Below, piece after piece: positions 16,792-24,717 of a stretch of 64,000 bases of DNA. How positions within the stretch are numbered: the stretch's first letter is position 1; each line of letters starts with the position of its first letter. A program made the position numbers and the translations under genes. The notes under the pieces were generated by a model. The model was not told where the DNA came from and searched no databases. It was given only the letters and a program-made list of their open reading frames with translations. Origin of the DNA: Flavobacterium cerinum (GTDB taxonomy: Bacteria > Bacteroidota > Bacteroidia > Flavobacteriales > Flavobacteriaceae); NCBI RefSeq assembly GCF_004028155.1, contig NZ_SBII01000007.1, positions 143,934 to 207,933 on the forward strand, given 5' to 3'.

Positions 16792-17178
16792 TTAACTTAA
16801 CCAGCTTACTAATAGAACAGCCGGGATAAAATAAATAGCGATGGTGCGTGCACCATCATAATCTTTAGCCATACGCTGACCTAACAGCAGGAACAATAAA
16901 GTTATGCATGATATGATACCTGCCCAAAGTGCAAACTGAGTTCCCTCGTTTACAATAATTTCGATAATGCCAATTACTGATGCTGCACCGGCTAAAATTT
17001 CTAATATCAGGATTAGGAATAAAGAATGAGGCACCATATTTTTAATAGGCGTTTGCGCAAAATGACCGGTAAGCCATCCTACGTTTCCTTTCCAGTCGGC
17101 AACCTTATCGTAGCCTGATTGTATGAAAGTTATGGCAAGAAAAAGTAACGTAATTATAATTGCTGGTTGTGTAATCAT
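16792..17178 (-). CDS. DoxX family membrane protein
   Basis: A 128-residue integral membrane protein with four predicted transmembrane helices (about 5-22, 48-68, 82-102, 110-127). The QSGYDKVADWKG segment near residues 20-31 matches the DoxX signature. DoxX-like proteins are tied to thiosulfate:quinone oxidation in some archaea, but most bacterial members have no known role. It follows holB by 5 bases on the same strand, so it is probably cotranscribed with it. Confidence 0.8.
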   Translation of the reverse strand: MITQPAIIITLLFLAITFIQSGYDKVADWKGNVGWLTGHFAQTPIKNMVPHSLFLILILEILAGAASVIGIIEIIVNEGTQFALWAGIISCITLLFLLLGQRMAKDYDGARTIAIYFIPAVLLVSWLS

Positions 17179-17183
17179 GGTGG

Positions 17184-18332
17184 TTATTTTTTATGGATTA
17201 ATCGGGTTAGTTTTATAGAAAGGTCGGTTAAAATTATCTTGGCATTTCCGTTACGCTCAATGTGATATAGCGCATCGCTGAGTTCTTTAAAAATATCGTT
17301 GATGTTGTTACCGTTCACAAAAGGGGCAAAATTTTCGAGCTTGAATTTTTCTACCGTTGGCTCCATGTAAACCAGGTCTTTAGCATTGTAATTTAATAGC
17401 AATGCCTGACGGAACATATCGATACAAAAGTTTAAGAATTGTTTTTGTGCCTCTCGGCCAATGCCGGCAATTTGCTCGCTCCAGGCAATAAGATCCTGAA
17501 TGGCAGCAGCATTACCTTTTGCCCTGAAGGCAGCACGCACCCATTGTACAAACCATTCTTCAAACGGGAGTCCGTCGTCGGTTTTGTGTACTATATGCAG
17601 GGCTTTATTATAATTTCCCTGTGCCTGATGTGCCAATTTTAAAGCCGTTTTTTGGTCGATATTCTGGCGGGATACCAATGCATCTACAATAGCTTTTTCG
17701 CCCAATGGGCCAAAATTTAAAACCTGGCAGCGGGAAAGTATGGTTTGTAGTATATCGTCCTGACTTTCTGCAATTAAAAGGAATACCGTTTTTTCGGGCG
17801 GTTCTTCCAATAGTTTAAGCAGTTTATTGGCTGTTGCCGTATTCATTTTGTCGGCCATCCAGATGATCATCACTTTGTAGCCGCCTTCATAGGCTTTCAG
17901 CGAAAGCGATTTTACAATTTCGAGAGCCTCATCTACACCTATCTGCCCTTGTTTGTTTTGGATATCGATCTTTTTGTACCAGTCGAATAAACTTCCGTAA
18001 GGTGTTTCTTCAACAAACTCACGCCAGTGCTTTAAAAAGTTGGCGCTTACAGGGTGGTTTTTTACTTCGCTGTTGGAAGCAACCGGGAAAACAAAATGCA
18101 AATCGGGGTGCGACAGGTTCCTGAATTTCAGGTTACAGGCGTCATTACCATTGGTATTATCACCATCGGTATTTTTACAAAGTATGTATTGGGCATAGGC
18201 AATAGCCAGTGGTAAAGTACCCGATCCTTCGGGGCCAATAAACAATTGTGCGTGCGGAATCCGTGCGGAATCGGCACTTTTTGTTAAATGGCTTTTTATA
18301 TGATCCTGGCCTAAAATTTCTGAGAAAAGCAT
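17184..18332 (-). CDS. holB: DNA polymerase III subunit delta' (clamp-loader)
   Basis: A 382-residue AAA+ clamp-loader subunit that helps place the beta clamp on DNA. It opens MLFSEILGQDHIKSHL, with a P-loop-like GPEGSGTLPLA at residues 33-43 whose Lys is replaced by Leu, as expected for a non-hydrolysing delta'. LLKLLEEPPEKTVFLLIAES and TILSRCQVLNF carry the sensor 1 and SRC arginine-finger motifs. The usual zinc cluster is reduced to two Cys. The -7 box is only 5 bases before the ATG, so the message is probably leaderless. Confidence 0.92.
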   Translation of the reverse strand: MLFSEILGQDHIKSHLTKSADSARIPHAQLFIGPEGSGTLPLAIAYAQYILCKNTDGDNTNGNDACNLKFRNLSHPDLHFVFPVASNSEVKNHPVSANFLKHWREFVEETPYGSLFDWYKKIDIQNKQGQIGVDEALEIVKSLSLKAYEGGYKVMIIWMADKMNTATANKLLKLLEEPPEKTVFLLIAESQDDILQTILSRCQVLNFGPLGEKAIVDALVSRQNIDQKTALKLAHQAQGNYNKALHIVHKTDDGLPFEEWFVQWVRAAFRAKGNAAAIQDLIAWSEQIAGIGREAQKQFLNFCIDMFRQALLLNYNAKDLVYMEPTVEKFKLENFAPFVNGNNINDIFKELSDALYHIERNGNAKIILTDLSIKLTRLIHKK

Positions 18333-18336
18333 GGGG

Positions 18337-18344
18337 CAAATATA
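18337..18344 (-). promoter_or_regulatory. holB promoter -7 box, near-leaderless
   Basis: TATATTTG on the minus strand is a perfect TAnnTTTG. Only four bases (CCCC) separate it from the ATG. Confidence 0.6.
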
Positions 18345-18406
18345 GTTGAAAATTCAGAATAAGAATTAACTGTACTATTGTTCGTAAGTATGTCTCACGG
18401 CGAACA

Positions 18407-18442
18407 TTTCAAAACGACAGGGCAATTTTCAAAATGATAGGG
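18407..18442. repeat. Two 16-base direct repeats upstream of holB
   Basis: TTTCAAAACGACAGGG (18407-18422) and TTTCAAAATGATAGGG (18427-18442) are identical but for two bases and start 20 bases apart, about two helical turns. They lie between the minus-strand gene ending at 18452 and holB. A regulator site is possible; chance is not excluded. Confidence 0.35.
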
Positions 18443-18451
18443 TTTGTGTAA

Positions 18452-19036
18452 TTATTTAAAGACCGCCTGTTCCACGATAACCGCTTTTATTTTTTCCGGA
18501 GGACTATTTTTTAGAACGATGGCGTTGGTAACATCAGGAATATACAGGCCAAAAATTTCGTCATTTACATGCAGGTTAAATGCATGTTTATAGTGCTCAT
18601 TCATTCCGCTAATCTCAAATATAAAATTTTCCTGTCCTGAGCTTTTATCGGCAGCATATTCTTCAATAAGCTTTGTAAAAGGTACACCCGACTTATATTT
18701 TTTTATAATCGTTTTGTGCAGAGCTTCTATTTTTTCGGGAGATAAATTGCTGTCATTCAACTGAAACATACCGCAACTCTGAATCTCAACTTCTTTTATT
18801 CCCTTTATCTTAAAAGCATCATTCCCGGTAATAATTATTTCGCCCGGACTTTTACTGGCGCAGAACGCATAAAATTCTTTATTCCCTTCTTCGTTTTCAA
18901 AAAAGGTCAGGGTCATCACTTCATTCAATTTAGCATTGTCAAAAATTTTTTTGGCTTCTTCCGGAGTTAAAATTTTACCCTGAGCATTTATAGTTATGCA
19001 ATATAAGTAGAGAAATAACGATGCTATTATTTTCAT
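18452..19036 (-). CDS. Secreted protein with degenerate PpiC/parvulin-like features
   Basis: A 194-residue protein with a signal peptide MKIIASLFLYLYCITINAQG. The middle and C-terminal parts echo the parvulin fold: KYKSGVPFTKLIEEYAADKSSG resembles the 'G-x-F-x-x-LAxxYSxD' helix, and HAFNLHVNDEIFGLYIPDVTNAIVL the closing 'af-l-vGe-s-pv' strand. The usual catalytic glycine-rich stretch is not seen, so peptidyl-prolyl isomerase activity is doubtful. Transcribed alone from a perfect -7 box at 19050-19057. I could not place it in a named family with certainty. Confidence 0.55.
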   Translation of the reverse strand: MKIIASLFLYLYCITINAQGKILTPEEAKKIFDNAKLNEVMTLTFFENEEGNKEFYAFCASKSPGEIIITGNDAFKIKGIKEVEIQSCGMFQLNDSNLSPEKIEALHKTIIKKYKSGVPFTKLIEEYAADKSSGQENFIFEISGMNEHYKHAFNLHVNDEIFGLYIPDVTNAIVLKNSPPEKIKAVIVEQAVFK

Positions 19037-19049
19037 ATTAAAAGCTTTA

Positions 19050-19057
19050 CAAAGCTA
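19050..19057 (-). promoter_or_regulatory. -7 box for the 18452-19036 gene
   Basis: TAGCTTTG on the minus strand is a perfect TAnnTTTG, 13 bases before the start codon. Confidence 0.55.
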
Positions 19058-19228
19058 ATATAGTATAAAATGATTATTAATAATCAAAAGACTACTAATA
19101 AGATAAGAACGGTTTTTCGATTTGAAATTTTGTTACATAAAAACACCGTTTTACGTAATTTAACACTCAAATAAGTATTTGAAATACATATAGTTGCATT
19201 ACATTTGAAAATCTTTTTGAACAATTTG

Positions 19229-19261
19229 TTGGGTATTTATTAACATAAAAACTTATATTTG
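19229..19261 (+). promoter_or_regulatory. pgk promoter
   Basis: TTG (19229-19231) and, 22 bases on, the perfect box TATATTTG (19254-19261), followed by a 38-base leader to the pgk ATG. The rest of the divergent gap 19058-19228 shows nothing clear. Confidence 0.6.
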
Positions 19262-19299
19262 CCTTTATTCAATAGTCTAAACCATCTAAAATTACTTTA

Positions 19300-20487
19300 A
19301 TGAAAACCCTTGCCGATATTAATTTTAAAGATAAAAAAGCTGTAATCCGTGTAGACTTTAACGTGCCTCTTGATGAGAATTTTGCCGTTGTAGATGCTAC
19401 CCGAATTGAAGCTGCTAAACCAACTATCGATAAAATTTTAAAAGACGGCGGGAGTGTAATTTTAATGTCGCATTTAGGAAGGCCAAAAGGAAAAGAAGAG
19501 AAGTATTCGTTAAAGCACATTGTGGCTAAAACATCTGAAATTCTTGGAGTTAAAGTTAAATTTGTTGAAGACTGTATTGGTGCAGAAGTAGAAAAAGCTG
19601 CAGCCAATCTACAACCGGGTGAAGTACTGCTTCTTGAAAACCTTCGTTTTTATAAAGAAGAAGAGGCGGGCGATGAAGGTTTTGCTAAAAAGTTGGCTGG
19701 ACTGGGCGATGTTTATGTTAATGACGCTTTTGGTACGGCACACCGTGCACATGCTTCGACTACTATAATAGCAAATTATTTTCCTGAGAACAAGGTTTTT
19801 GGCGAGCTTCTTGCTAAAGAGATAAAAAGCCTTGATAAGGTATTAAAAAATAGTGAAAAGCCGGTTACGGCTGTTTTGGGCGGATCTAAAGTTTCGTCAA
19901 AAATCACGGTTATCGAGAATATTCTTGATAAAGTTGATCACCTGATAATTGGTGGAGGGATGACCTTTACTTTTATTAAGGCACTGGGCGGTAAAATAGG
20001 CGATTCCATCTGTGAAGACGATAAGCAGGAACTGGCCTTGGAGATTTTGGCAAAAGCCAAAGAAAAAAACGTGCAGATTCACCTGCCGGTAGACGTTATT
20101 GCCGCTGATGGCTTTAAGAATGATGCAAACACGAAAGTGGTGGCAGTAAATGAAATTCCTGATGGATGGCAAGGCCTTGATGCCGGACCAAAATCCTTAG
20201 AGAATTTTAAAACGGTTATCCTGGAGTCCAAAACCATTTTATGGAACGGCCCACTAGGGGTATTTGAGATGGAAAATTTTGCCAACGGCACCATAGAGTT
20301 AGGAAATTTTATTGCGGAGGCTACAGAAAAAGGCGCATTTTCTCTTGTTGGAGGGGGTGACTCAGTATCTGCGGTGAAGCAATTTGGCCTTGAGCCAAAA
20401 ATGAGTTATGTGTCTACCGGAGGTGGTGCCATGCTCGAAATGCTGGAAGGCAAAACACTACCGGGTATCGCTGCGATATTGGACTAG
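19300..20487 (+). CDS. pgk: Phosphoglycerate kinase
   Basis: Glycolytic enzyme making ATP and 3-phosphoglycerate from 1,3-bisphosphoglycerate in the cytosol. It has 395 residues, full length. The N-lobe substrate loop [12 protein letters not shown] (about 15-26), [15 protein letters not shown], the hinge [15 protein letters not shown], and the nucleotide-site [13 protein letters not shown] and [18 protein letters not shown] near the C-terminus are all intact. Transcribed from its own strong promoter; glycolytic partners such as gapA are not in the window. Confidence 0.98.
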   Translation: MKTLADINFKDKKAVIRVDFNVPLDENFAVVDATRIEAAKPTIDKILKDGGSVILMSHLGRPKGKEEKYSLKHIVAKTSEILGVKVKFVEDCIGAEVEKAAANLQPGEVLLLENLRFYKEEEAGDEGFAKKLAGLGDVYVNDAFGTAHRAHASTTIIANYFPENKVFGELLAKEIKSLDKVLKNSEKPVTAVLGGSKVSSKITVIENILDKVDHLIIGGGMTFTFIKALGGKIGDSICEDDKQELALEILAKAKEKNVQIHLPVDVIAADGFKNDANTKVVAVNEIPDGWQGLDAGPKSLENFKTVILESKTILWNGPLGVFEMENFANGTIELGNFIAEATEKGAFSLVGGGDSVSAVKQFGLEPKMSYVSTGGGAMLEMLEGKTLPGIAAILD

Positions 20488-20585
20488 GAGTGTTAAAGTT
20501 TACAATAGAAATTAAAATTTGAAGTTATAACATACTTTGTTACTTTGTAAGACATTGTAATTTAACTGATTAAAAAGTAAATTAG

Positions 20586-22355
20586 ATGAATAAAAAGAAA
20601 ACACTGTCATTAGTTTTTGCACTCTTTTCTTTTGCGGCTTTTGCCCAGGAGAGTGCCCAAGCGGACATTTCTACCGTTACACCCGAGATTAAATTGTCAT
20701 ATTTAGATTCTATCAAATCTACATTTACCAGGCATAGCGATATGGTTTGTGTAGACAGCCTTTGGTTAAAAGAACTTACAAATCAGGATCTTTTTGAAAA
20801 CATGCAGGACGACCTTAAAAAGGTAAACCCTGATGTAGATGTTGAGTATGGGCTTTCTACAGATCTTTTAAAAGAAAGATTGGCAAAAATGGACGCTAAA
20901 TCGCCTTTTAACATTGAGTACAGCAAAGGTTTAGAGAACATTATAAAATCATATTTAAAGAACAGGCCAAAATCGTATGAACGCTTAATGGCAATTTCTG
21001 AATATTATTTTCCAATGTTTGAAGAGCGTCTTGCAAAATACAATGTGCCAATCGAAATTAAATACCTTGCCGTTATCGAGTCTGCCCTTAATCCAAGAGC
21101 AAAATCAAGAGTAGGAGCAACCGGTCTTTGGCAGTTTATGTACCCTACAGGTAAGCAGTATAACCTTGAAGTGAATAGCTATGTAGACGAAAGAAGCGAC
21201 CCACTTAAAGCAACCGAAGCTGCATGCCAGTACCTTTCAAGCCTTTACAATATGTTTGGCGACTGGGATCTTGTATTAGCATCTTATAATGCTGGTCCAG
21301 GTAATGTTACTAAAGCGATCCGTCGTTCCGGTACTTATAAAAATTACTGGAATATAAGACAAAACCTTCCAAAAGAAACTCAGGCTTATGTGCCTACTTT
21401 CCTTGCAACTATGTATATCTACGAATATGCGAAAGAGCACGGAATCAATGCTAAGAAAGCACCTATCACGTATTTTGAAACGGATACCATTATGGTAAAA
21501 CGCCAAATGTCGTTCAAGCAGGTTGCTCAATTACTAGACGTACCAGTTTCTCAGTTACAACTGCTTAACCCGATCTACAAGCTTGATATCATTCCTTTTA
21601 CATCTGATAAAGCACATTTCTTAAGGCTTCCTAAAGAGAAGATAGGAATTTTTGTTTCGAATGAAAAATCGATCTATGCTTACATCGATTATGAAGACAG
21701 CAAAAGAGAAAGACCTCGTTTTGGTCTTGATAAGCCGGAAACTGCAATTGCATCTTCAAGAAGAGATAGCACATCTTCAAGAGCTTTAGCATCGGCATCG
21801 CCTTATAAAAGGGAAAAATCGGTTACTACTAAAACCCATGTGGTTAAAAAAGGAGATAACCTTGGAGAAATTGCTACTAAATATGACGTTAGTCTTGCCG
21901 ATCTTAGGAAATGGAATAAGATAAAGGGCAATAATATAATGGCCGGTCAAAGAATAAAGATCCAGAAAACTATAACGGTAACTACTCCTGTTAAAGAAGA
22001 AGCTATTGCAGCCGTTAAAGAAAAGGAGACTAAAGGAGCTAAAACAGCCTCTGCCAATGCAAAAACGGCGATAGCTATAAATACAGATACTACAGACGAC
22101 ACGGCCACTGCGGAAAACAATGATGATGTAGTCATTGAAACTAAAACAGCTGTTGCTGCTACACCGGCAGCAAAAAGGTCTAGAGAATACAATTACGAAC
22201 AAGAGCGTATGTACATTGTACAAAAAGGCGATTCATTGTTTAGTATTGCTAAAAAACACCCTGGCGTTACTGTAGAGAACCTTAAGAACTGGAATAAAAT
22301 TCAAGGAGAAAGCATTCAGCCGGGTATGAAGCTGAAACTTGTAGAGGTTAACTAA
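20586..22355 (+). CDS. Lytic transglycosylase with two LysM domains (MltD-like)
   Basis: A periplasmic enzyme that cleaves peptidoglycan glycan strands, 589 residues. Signal peptide MNKKKTLSLVFALFSFAAFAQ. The SLT domain (about 145-270) has AVIESALNPRAKSRVGATGLWQF with catalytic Glu165, and the WDLVLASYNAGPGNV motif. LysM repeats THVVKKGDNLGEIA (about 416-460) and MYIVQKGDSLFSIA (about 542-588) bind glycan and are separated by an Ala/Thr/Lys-rich linker. It heads a tight group with the DUF4837 lipoprotein (22 bases on) and an ElaA acetyltransferase. Confidence 0.92.
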   Translation: MNKKKTLSLVFALFSFAAFAQESAQADISTVTPEIKLSYLDSIKSTFTRHSDMVCVDSLWLKELTNQDLFENMQDDLKKVNPDVDVEYGLSTDLLKERLAKMDAKSPFNIEYSKGLENIIKSYLKNRPKSYERLMAISEYYFPMFEERLAKYNVPIEIKYLAVIESALNPRAKSRVGATGLWQFMYPTGKQYNLEVNSYVDERSDPLKATEAACQYLSSLYNMFGDWDLVLASYNAGPGNVTKAIRRSGTYKNYWNIRQNLPKETQAYVPTFLATMYIYEYAKEHGINAKKAPITYFETDTIMVKRQMSFKQVAQLLDVPVSQLQLLNPIYKLDIIPFTSDKAHFLRLPKEKIGIFVSNEKSIYAYIDYEDSKRERPRFGLDKPETAIASSRRDSTSSRALASASPYKREKSVTTKTHVVKKGDNLGEIATKYDVSLADLRKWNKIKGNNIMAGQRIKIQKTITVTTPVKEEAIAAVKEKETKGAKTASANAKTAIAINTDTTDDTATAENNDDVVIETKTAVAATPAAKRSREYNYEQERMYIVQKGDSLFSIAKKHPGVTVENLKNWNKIQGESIQPGMKLKLVEVN

Positions 22356-22377
22356 TTTTTTGAGAAAGGATATCCCA

Positions 22378-23355
22378 ATGAAAAGGATAAAACAAACCAT
22401 TTTATTTGTTTTTGTTCTTTGTTGTATAGCCTGTAACGGTGATAAGCATGAAGATGCAGACGCTTCTAAAGGCAATATTAATGAAATTTCAATTGTAATA
22501 AATGACGTGCTCTGGAATGGCGAGGTAGGCGACAGCCTGCGTAAAAAACTCGCTGCCCCGGTAGACGGGCTTACTCAGGAAGAGCCCCTTTTTACACTCA
22601 ACCAACTTCACGACAAAACATTTGATGGTTCCCTTAAAAAGGGACGCAATATCATTGTTATCGATAAAGCCGCTAACAATGATTTTGAGTTTAAGCGCAA
22701 CAGCTTTTGTGCGCCTCAAAATGTTTTTACAATTACCGGAAAATCAATTGATGAAATCCTGGAGCTTATTAATATGCATTCTGATGAAATTATCAGGACG
22801 ATAAAGCAGACTGAGATTAAAGAAAATCAGGAAAGGCATATTAAAGCCGGACTTGTTAGTGAAGAAAAGTTCAGGAAACAGTACAATATCTCTATTAAAA
22901 TACCATCGTCTTACAATTATGCCCTGCAGAACAAAGAGTTTTTGTGGCTTAAAAAAGATATTCCCAGCGGCAATGCTAATATTCTTGTTTACAAAGTGCC
23001 TTATGATGTAATTGAAGGAAACAAAACAATAGTGAATAACATTATCAGAATGCGCGATTCTATTGGTAGAAAGTACATTCACGGGCAGGAACAGGGAACA
23101 TTTATGGTAACGGAAGAAGCTTATTCTCCTTACATTTTCATGACCAGTTTTAACGATAAGCCAAGTTTTGAAACCCGTGGTAACTGGGAAATGGAGAACG
23201 ATTTCATGAACGGGCCATTTCTTAATTATGCCATTAGAGACGATAAGCACAATTGTTATCTTATAATCGAAGGTTTTATCTATAGTCCTTCAGCTCCAAA
23301 GAGAGATCTTATCATCGAACTGGAGTCTATAATCAAGTCAGTAAAATTTCTATGA
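22378..23355 (+). CDS. DUF4837 lipoprotein
   Basis: A 325-residue lipoprotein. ATG 22378 is chosen over an in-frame TTG at 22360 because AAAGGA stands 8 bases before it and the signal MKRIKQTILFVFVLCCIAC then starts correctly, with lipobox Cys. The mature part matches my recollection of the Bacteroidota family DUF4837, of unknown function; ISIKIPSSYNYALQNKEFLWLKK and a later repeat of the same fold are visible. It lies between a cell-wall hydrolase and an acetyltransferase in one operon; its stop overlaps elaA by four bases (ATGA). Confidence 0.8.
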   Translation: MKRIKQTILFVFVLCCIACNGDKHEDADASKGNINEISIVINDVLWNGEVGDSLRKKLAAPVDGLTQEEPLFTLNQLHDKTFDGSLKKGRNIIVIDKAANNDFEFKRNSFCAPQNVFTITGKSIDEILELINMHSDEIIRTIKQTEIKENQERHIKAGLVSEEKFRKQYNISIKIPSSYNYALQNKEFLWLKKDIPSGNANILVYKVPYDVIEGNKTIVNNIIRMRDSIGRKYIHGQEQGTFMVTEEAYSPYIFMTSFNDKPSFETRGNWEMENDFMNGPFLNYAIRDDKHNCYLIIEGFIYSPSAPKRDLIIELESIIKSVKFL

Positions 23356-23798
23356 CGCCAGTATTCAAAATAAAGCGATTTAACGAGCTTTCTGTATTCG
23401 AACTATACCAAATACTGGAATTGCGCAGCGAAGTCTTTGTAGTAGAGCAAAACTGCGTTTATCAGGACATAGATGGTAAAGATCAAATGGCATTGCATCT
23501 TTTAGGAACATTTGAGGGCAAAATAGTGGCTTATGTGCGTTTGTTTGCACCGGGCGATTATTTTGATAATGCTTCTATAGGCAGGGTCGTGATAAGTCCT
23601 AAATTCCGCGACCGCAAATGGGGTCACAGCCTTATGACAGCTGCGATTGGTGCAATTCAGGACGAATTTAATACTTCAGCCATAACCATATCGGCACAAT
23701 TGTATCTTAAAAAGTTTTATGAAGGGCATGGTTTTGTACAGGACGGCGATGAATATCTGGAAGACGATATACCACACATAAAAATGCACAAAGAATAG
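23352..23798 (+). CDS. elaA: GNAT N-acetyltransferase, ElaA family
   Basis: A 148-residue acetyl-CoA-dependent N-acetyltransferase. The ElaA marks are LRSEVFVVEQNCVYQDIDGKD near residues 25-45 and RVVISPKFRDRKWGHSLM (acetyl-CoA pyrophosphate loop) near 80-97. The substrate is not known for the family. It starts inside the stop of the DUF4837 gene (ATGA overlap), so it is translated from the same message. A strong bidirectional terminator follows. Confidence 0.88.
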   Translation: MTPVFKIKRFNELSVFELYQILELRSEVFVVEQNCVYQDIDGKDQMALHLLGTFEGKIVAYVRLFAPGDYFDNASIGRVVISPKFRDRKWGHSLMTAAIGAIQDEFNTSAITISAQLYLKKFYEGHGFVQDGDEYLEDDIPHIKMHKE

Positions 23799-23841
23799 TT
23801 TACTGTTCGGTTAATTACCAATTACCACCAGGACAATAATA

Positions 23842-23884
23842 AAAAAAGCCCCATGAGTTCTAAAAACTTATGGGGCTTTTTTAT
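23842..23884 (+). terminator. Bidirectional terminator, elaA / OmpA-like
   Basis: AAAAGCCCCATGAGTT pairs with AACTTATGGGGCTTTT (one mismatch), with A-run left and T-run right, between convergent genes. Confidence 0.9.
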
Positions 23885-23898
23885 ATATCTGTTGAATC

Positions 23899-24717
23899 TT
23901 ATGCTTTAGTGATCATAAGCTCCACTCTTCGGTCATATTCTGTGCCTTTTCCTAATGGAACAGTATTGCCATAACCTTTGTAGGTCATTCGGGTTGGAGT
24001 TATTTTTTTAGAAACCAAATACTTGTAAACTGCAAAAGCCCTGTTTTTTGAAAGTTCCCTTTTACGGGTGTCTTTATCGATGGCCTCTTTTTGAAAGGAA
24101 GGTGTACAGCATATATGCCCCTGTATTTCAAACTGAATGTTTTTATATTTCATTAAAAACTTAGCCATTTTATCAAGTTCCTGTTTCGATTTTGTGGTAA
24201 GCTTACTACTTCCACGCTCAAAAAGTATGTTGTCCAAATAAACGCGATCTCCTGCAATTAAATCCTTTTTAAGAGCACTATATACTCCCGGCTCTAATTT
24301 AGGCGGCGGAAGCGGCTTAAAATTCACGGTAACGTCTACCCGGCGGTTTTTAGAGCGGGCTTCGGTTACATTGTCAATATCTTCTTCAAGAAGTATACGG
24401 CCCTTGCCCTCTATAGTAACAATGATCTTGTTTTTAATGCCACGCCCCAACAGGGTGTCTCTAATAGTATTTGCCCTGTTTGTAGAAAGCTTAAAGTTAT
24501 AAGCATCCTTACCTCGGTCGTCACAGTAACCATAGATCTGGATGGTTTCTATACGTGCGGTATCTATAGCTTTAATAAATGCAACCACATTATTACCCTG
24601 CTTGTCGTCAAGATTAAATTTATTGACGTCAAAATATACCGAATAAACGGTTTCTTCCTGGGCAATTGATAAATTAGAAACTAAAAATAATAGCAGTATG
24701 TAAAGTGATCTTTTCAT
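23899..24717 (-). CDS. Outer-envelope protein with two OmpA-like domains
   Basis: A 272-residue secreted protein, signal MKRSLYILLLFLVSNLSIAQ. It has two tandem OmpA C-like peptidoglycan-binding domains. The first (about 23-133) has YFDVNKFNLDD, GYCDDRGKDAYNFKLSTNRANTIRD and SKNRRVDV. The second (about 155-272) has LFERGSSKLTTKSKQELDKMAKFLMK, RELSKNRAFAVYKYLVSKKI and EYDRRVEL. No beta-barrel precedes them, so it is probably a periplasmic wall-binding protein. Its start codon overlaps the kup stop, implying co-expression with the potassium transporter, an unusual pairing. Confidence 0.85.
   Translation of the reverse strand: MKRSLYILLLFLVSNLSIAQEETVYSVYFDVNKFNLDDKQGNNVVAFIKAIDTARIETIQIYGYCDDRGKDAYNFKLSTNRANTIRDTLLGRGIKNKIIVTIEGKGRILLEEDIDNVTEARSKNRRVDVTVNFKPLPPPKLEPGVYSALKKDLIAGDRVYLDNILFERGSSKLTTKSKQELDKMAKFLMKYKNIQFEIQGHICCTPSFQKEAIDKDTRKRELSKNRAFAVYKYLVSKKITPTRMTYKGYGNTVPLGKGTEYDRRVELMITKA

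Noticed and set aside
21786..22223. Minus-strand Ser/Phe/Cys-rich frame opposite the LysM transglycosylase
   Set aside because: Antisense shadow of the Ala/Lys/Thr-rich linker and LysM repeats, with no independent support.
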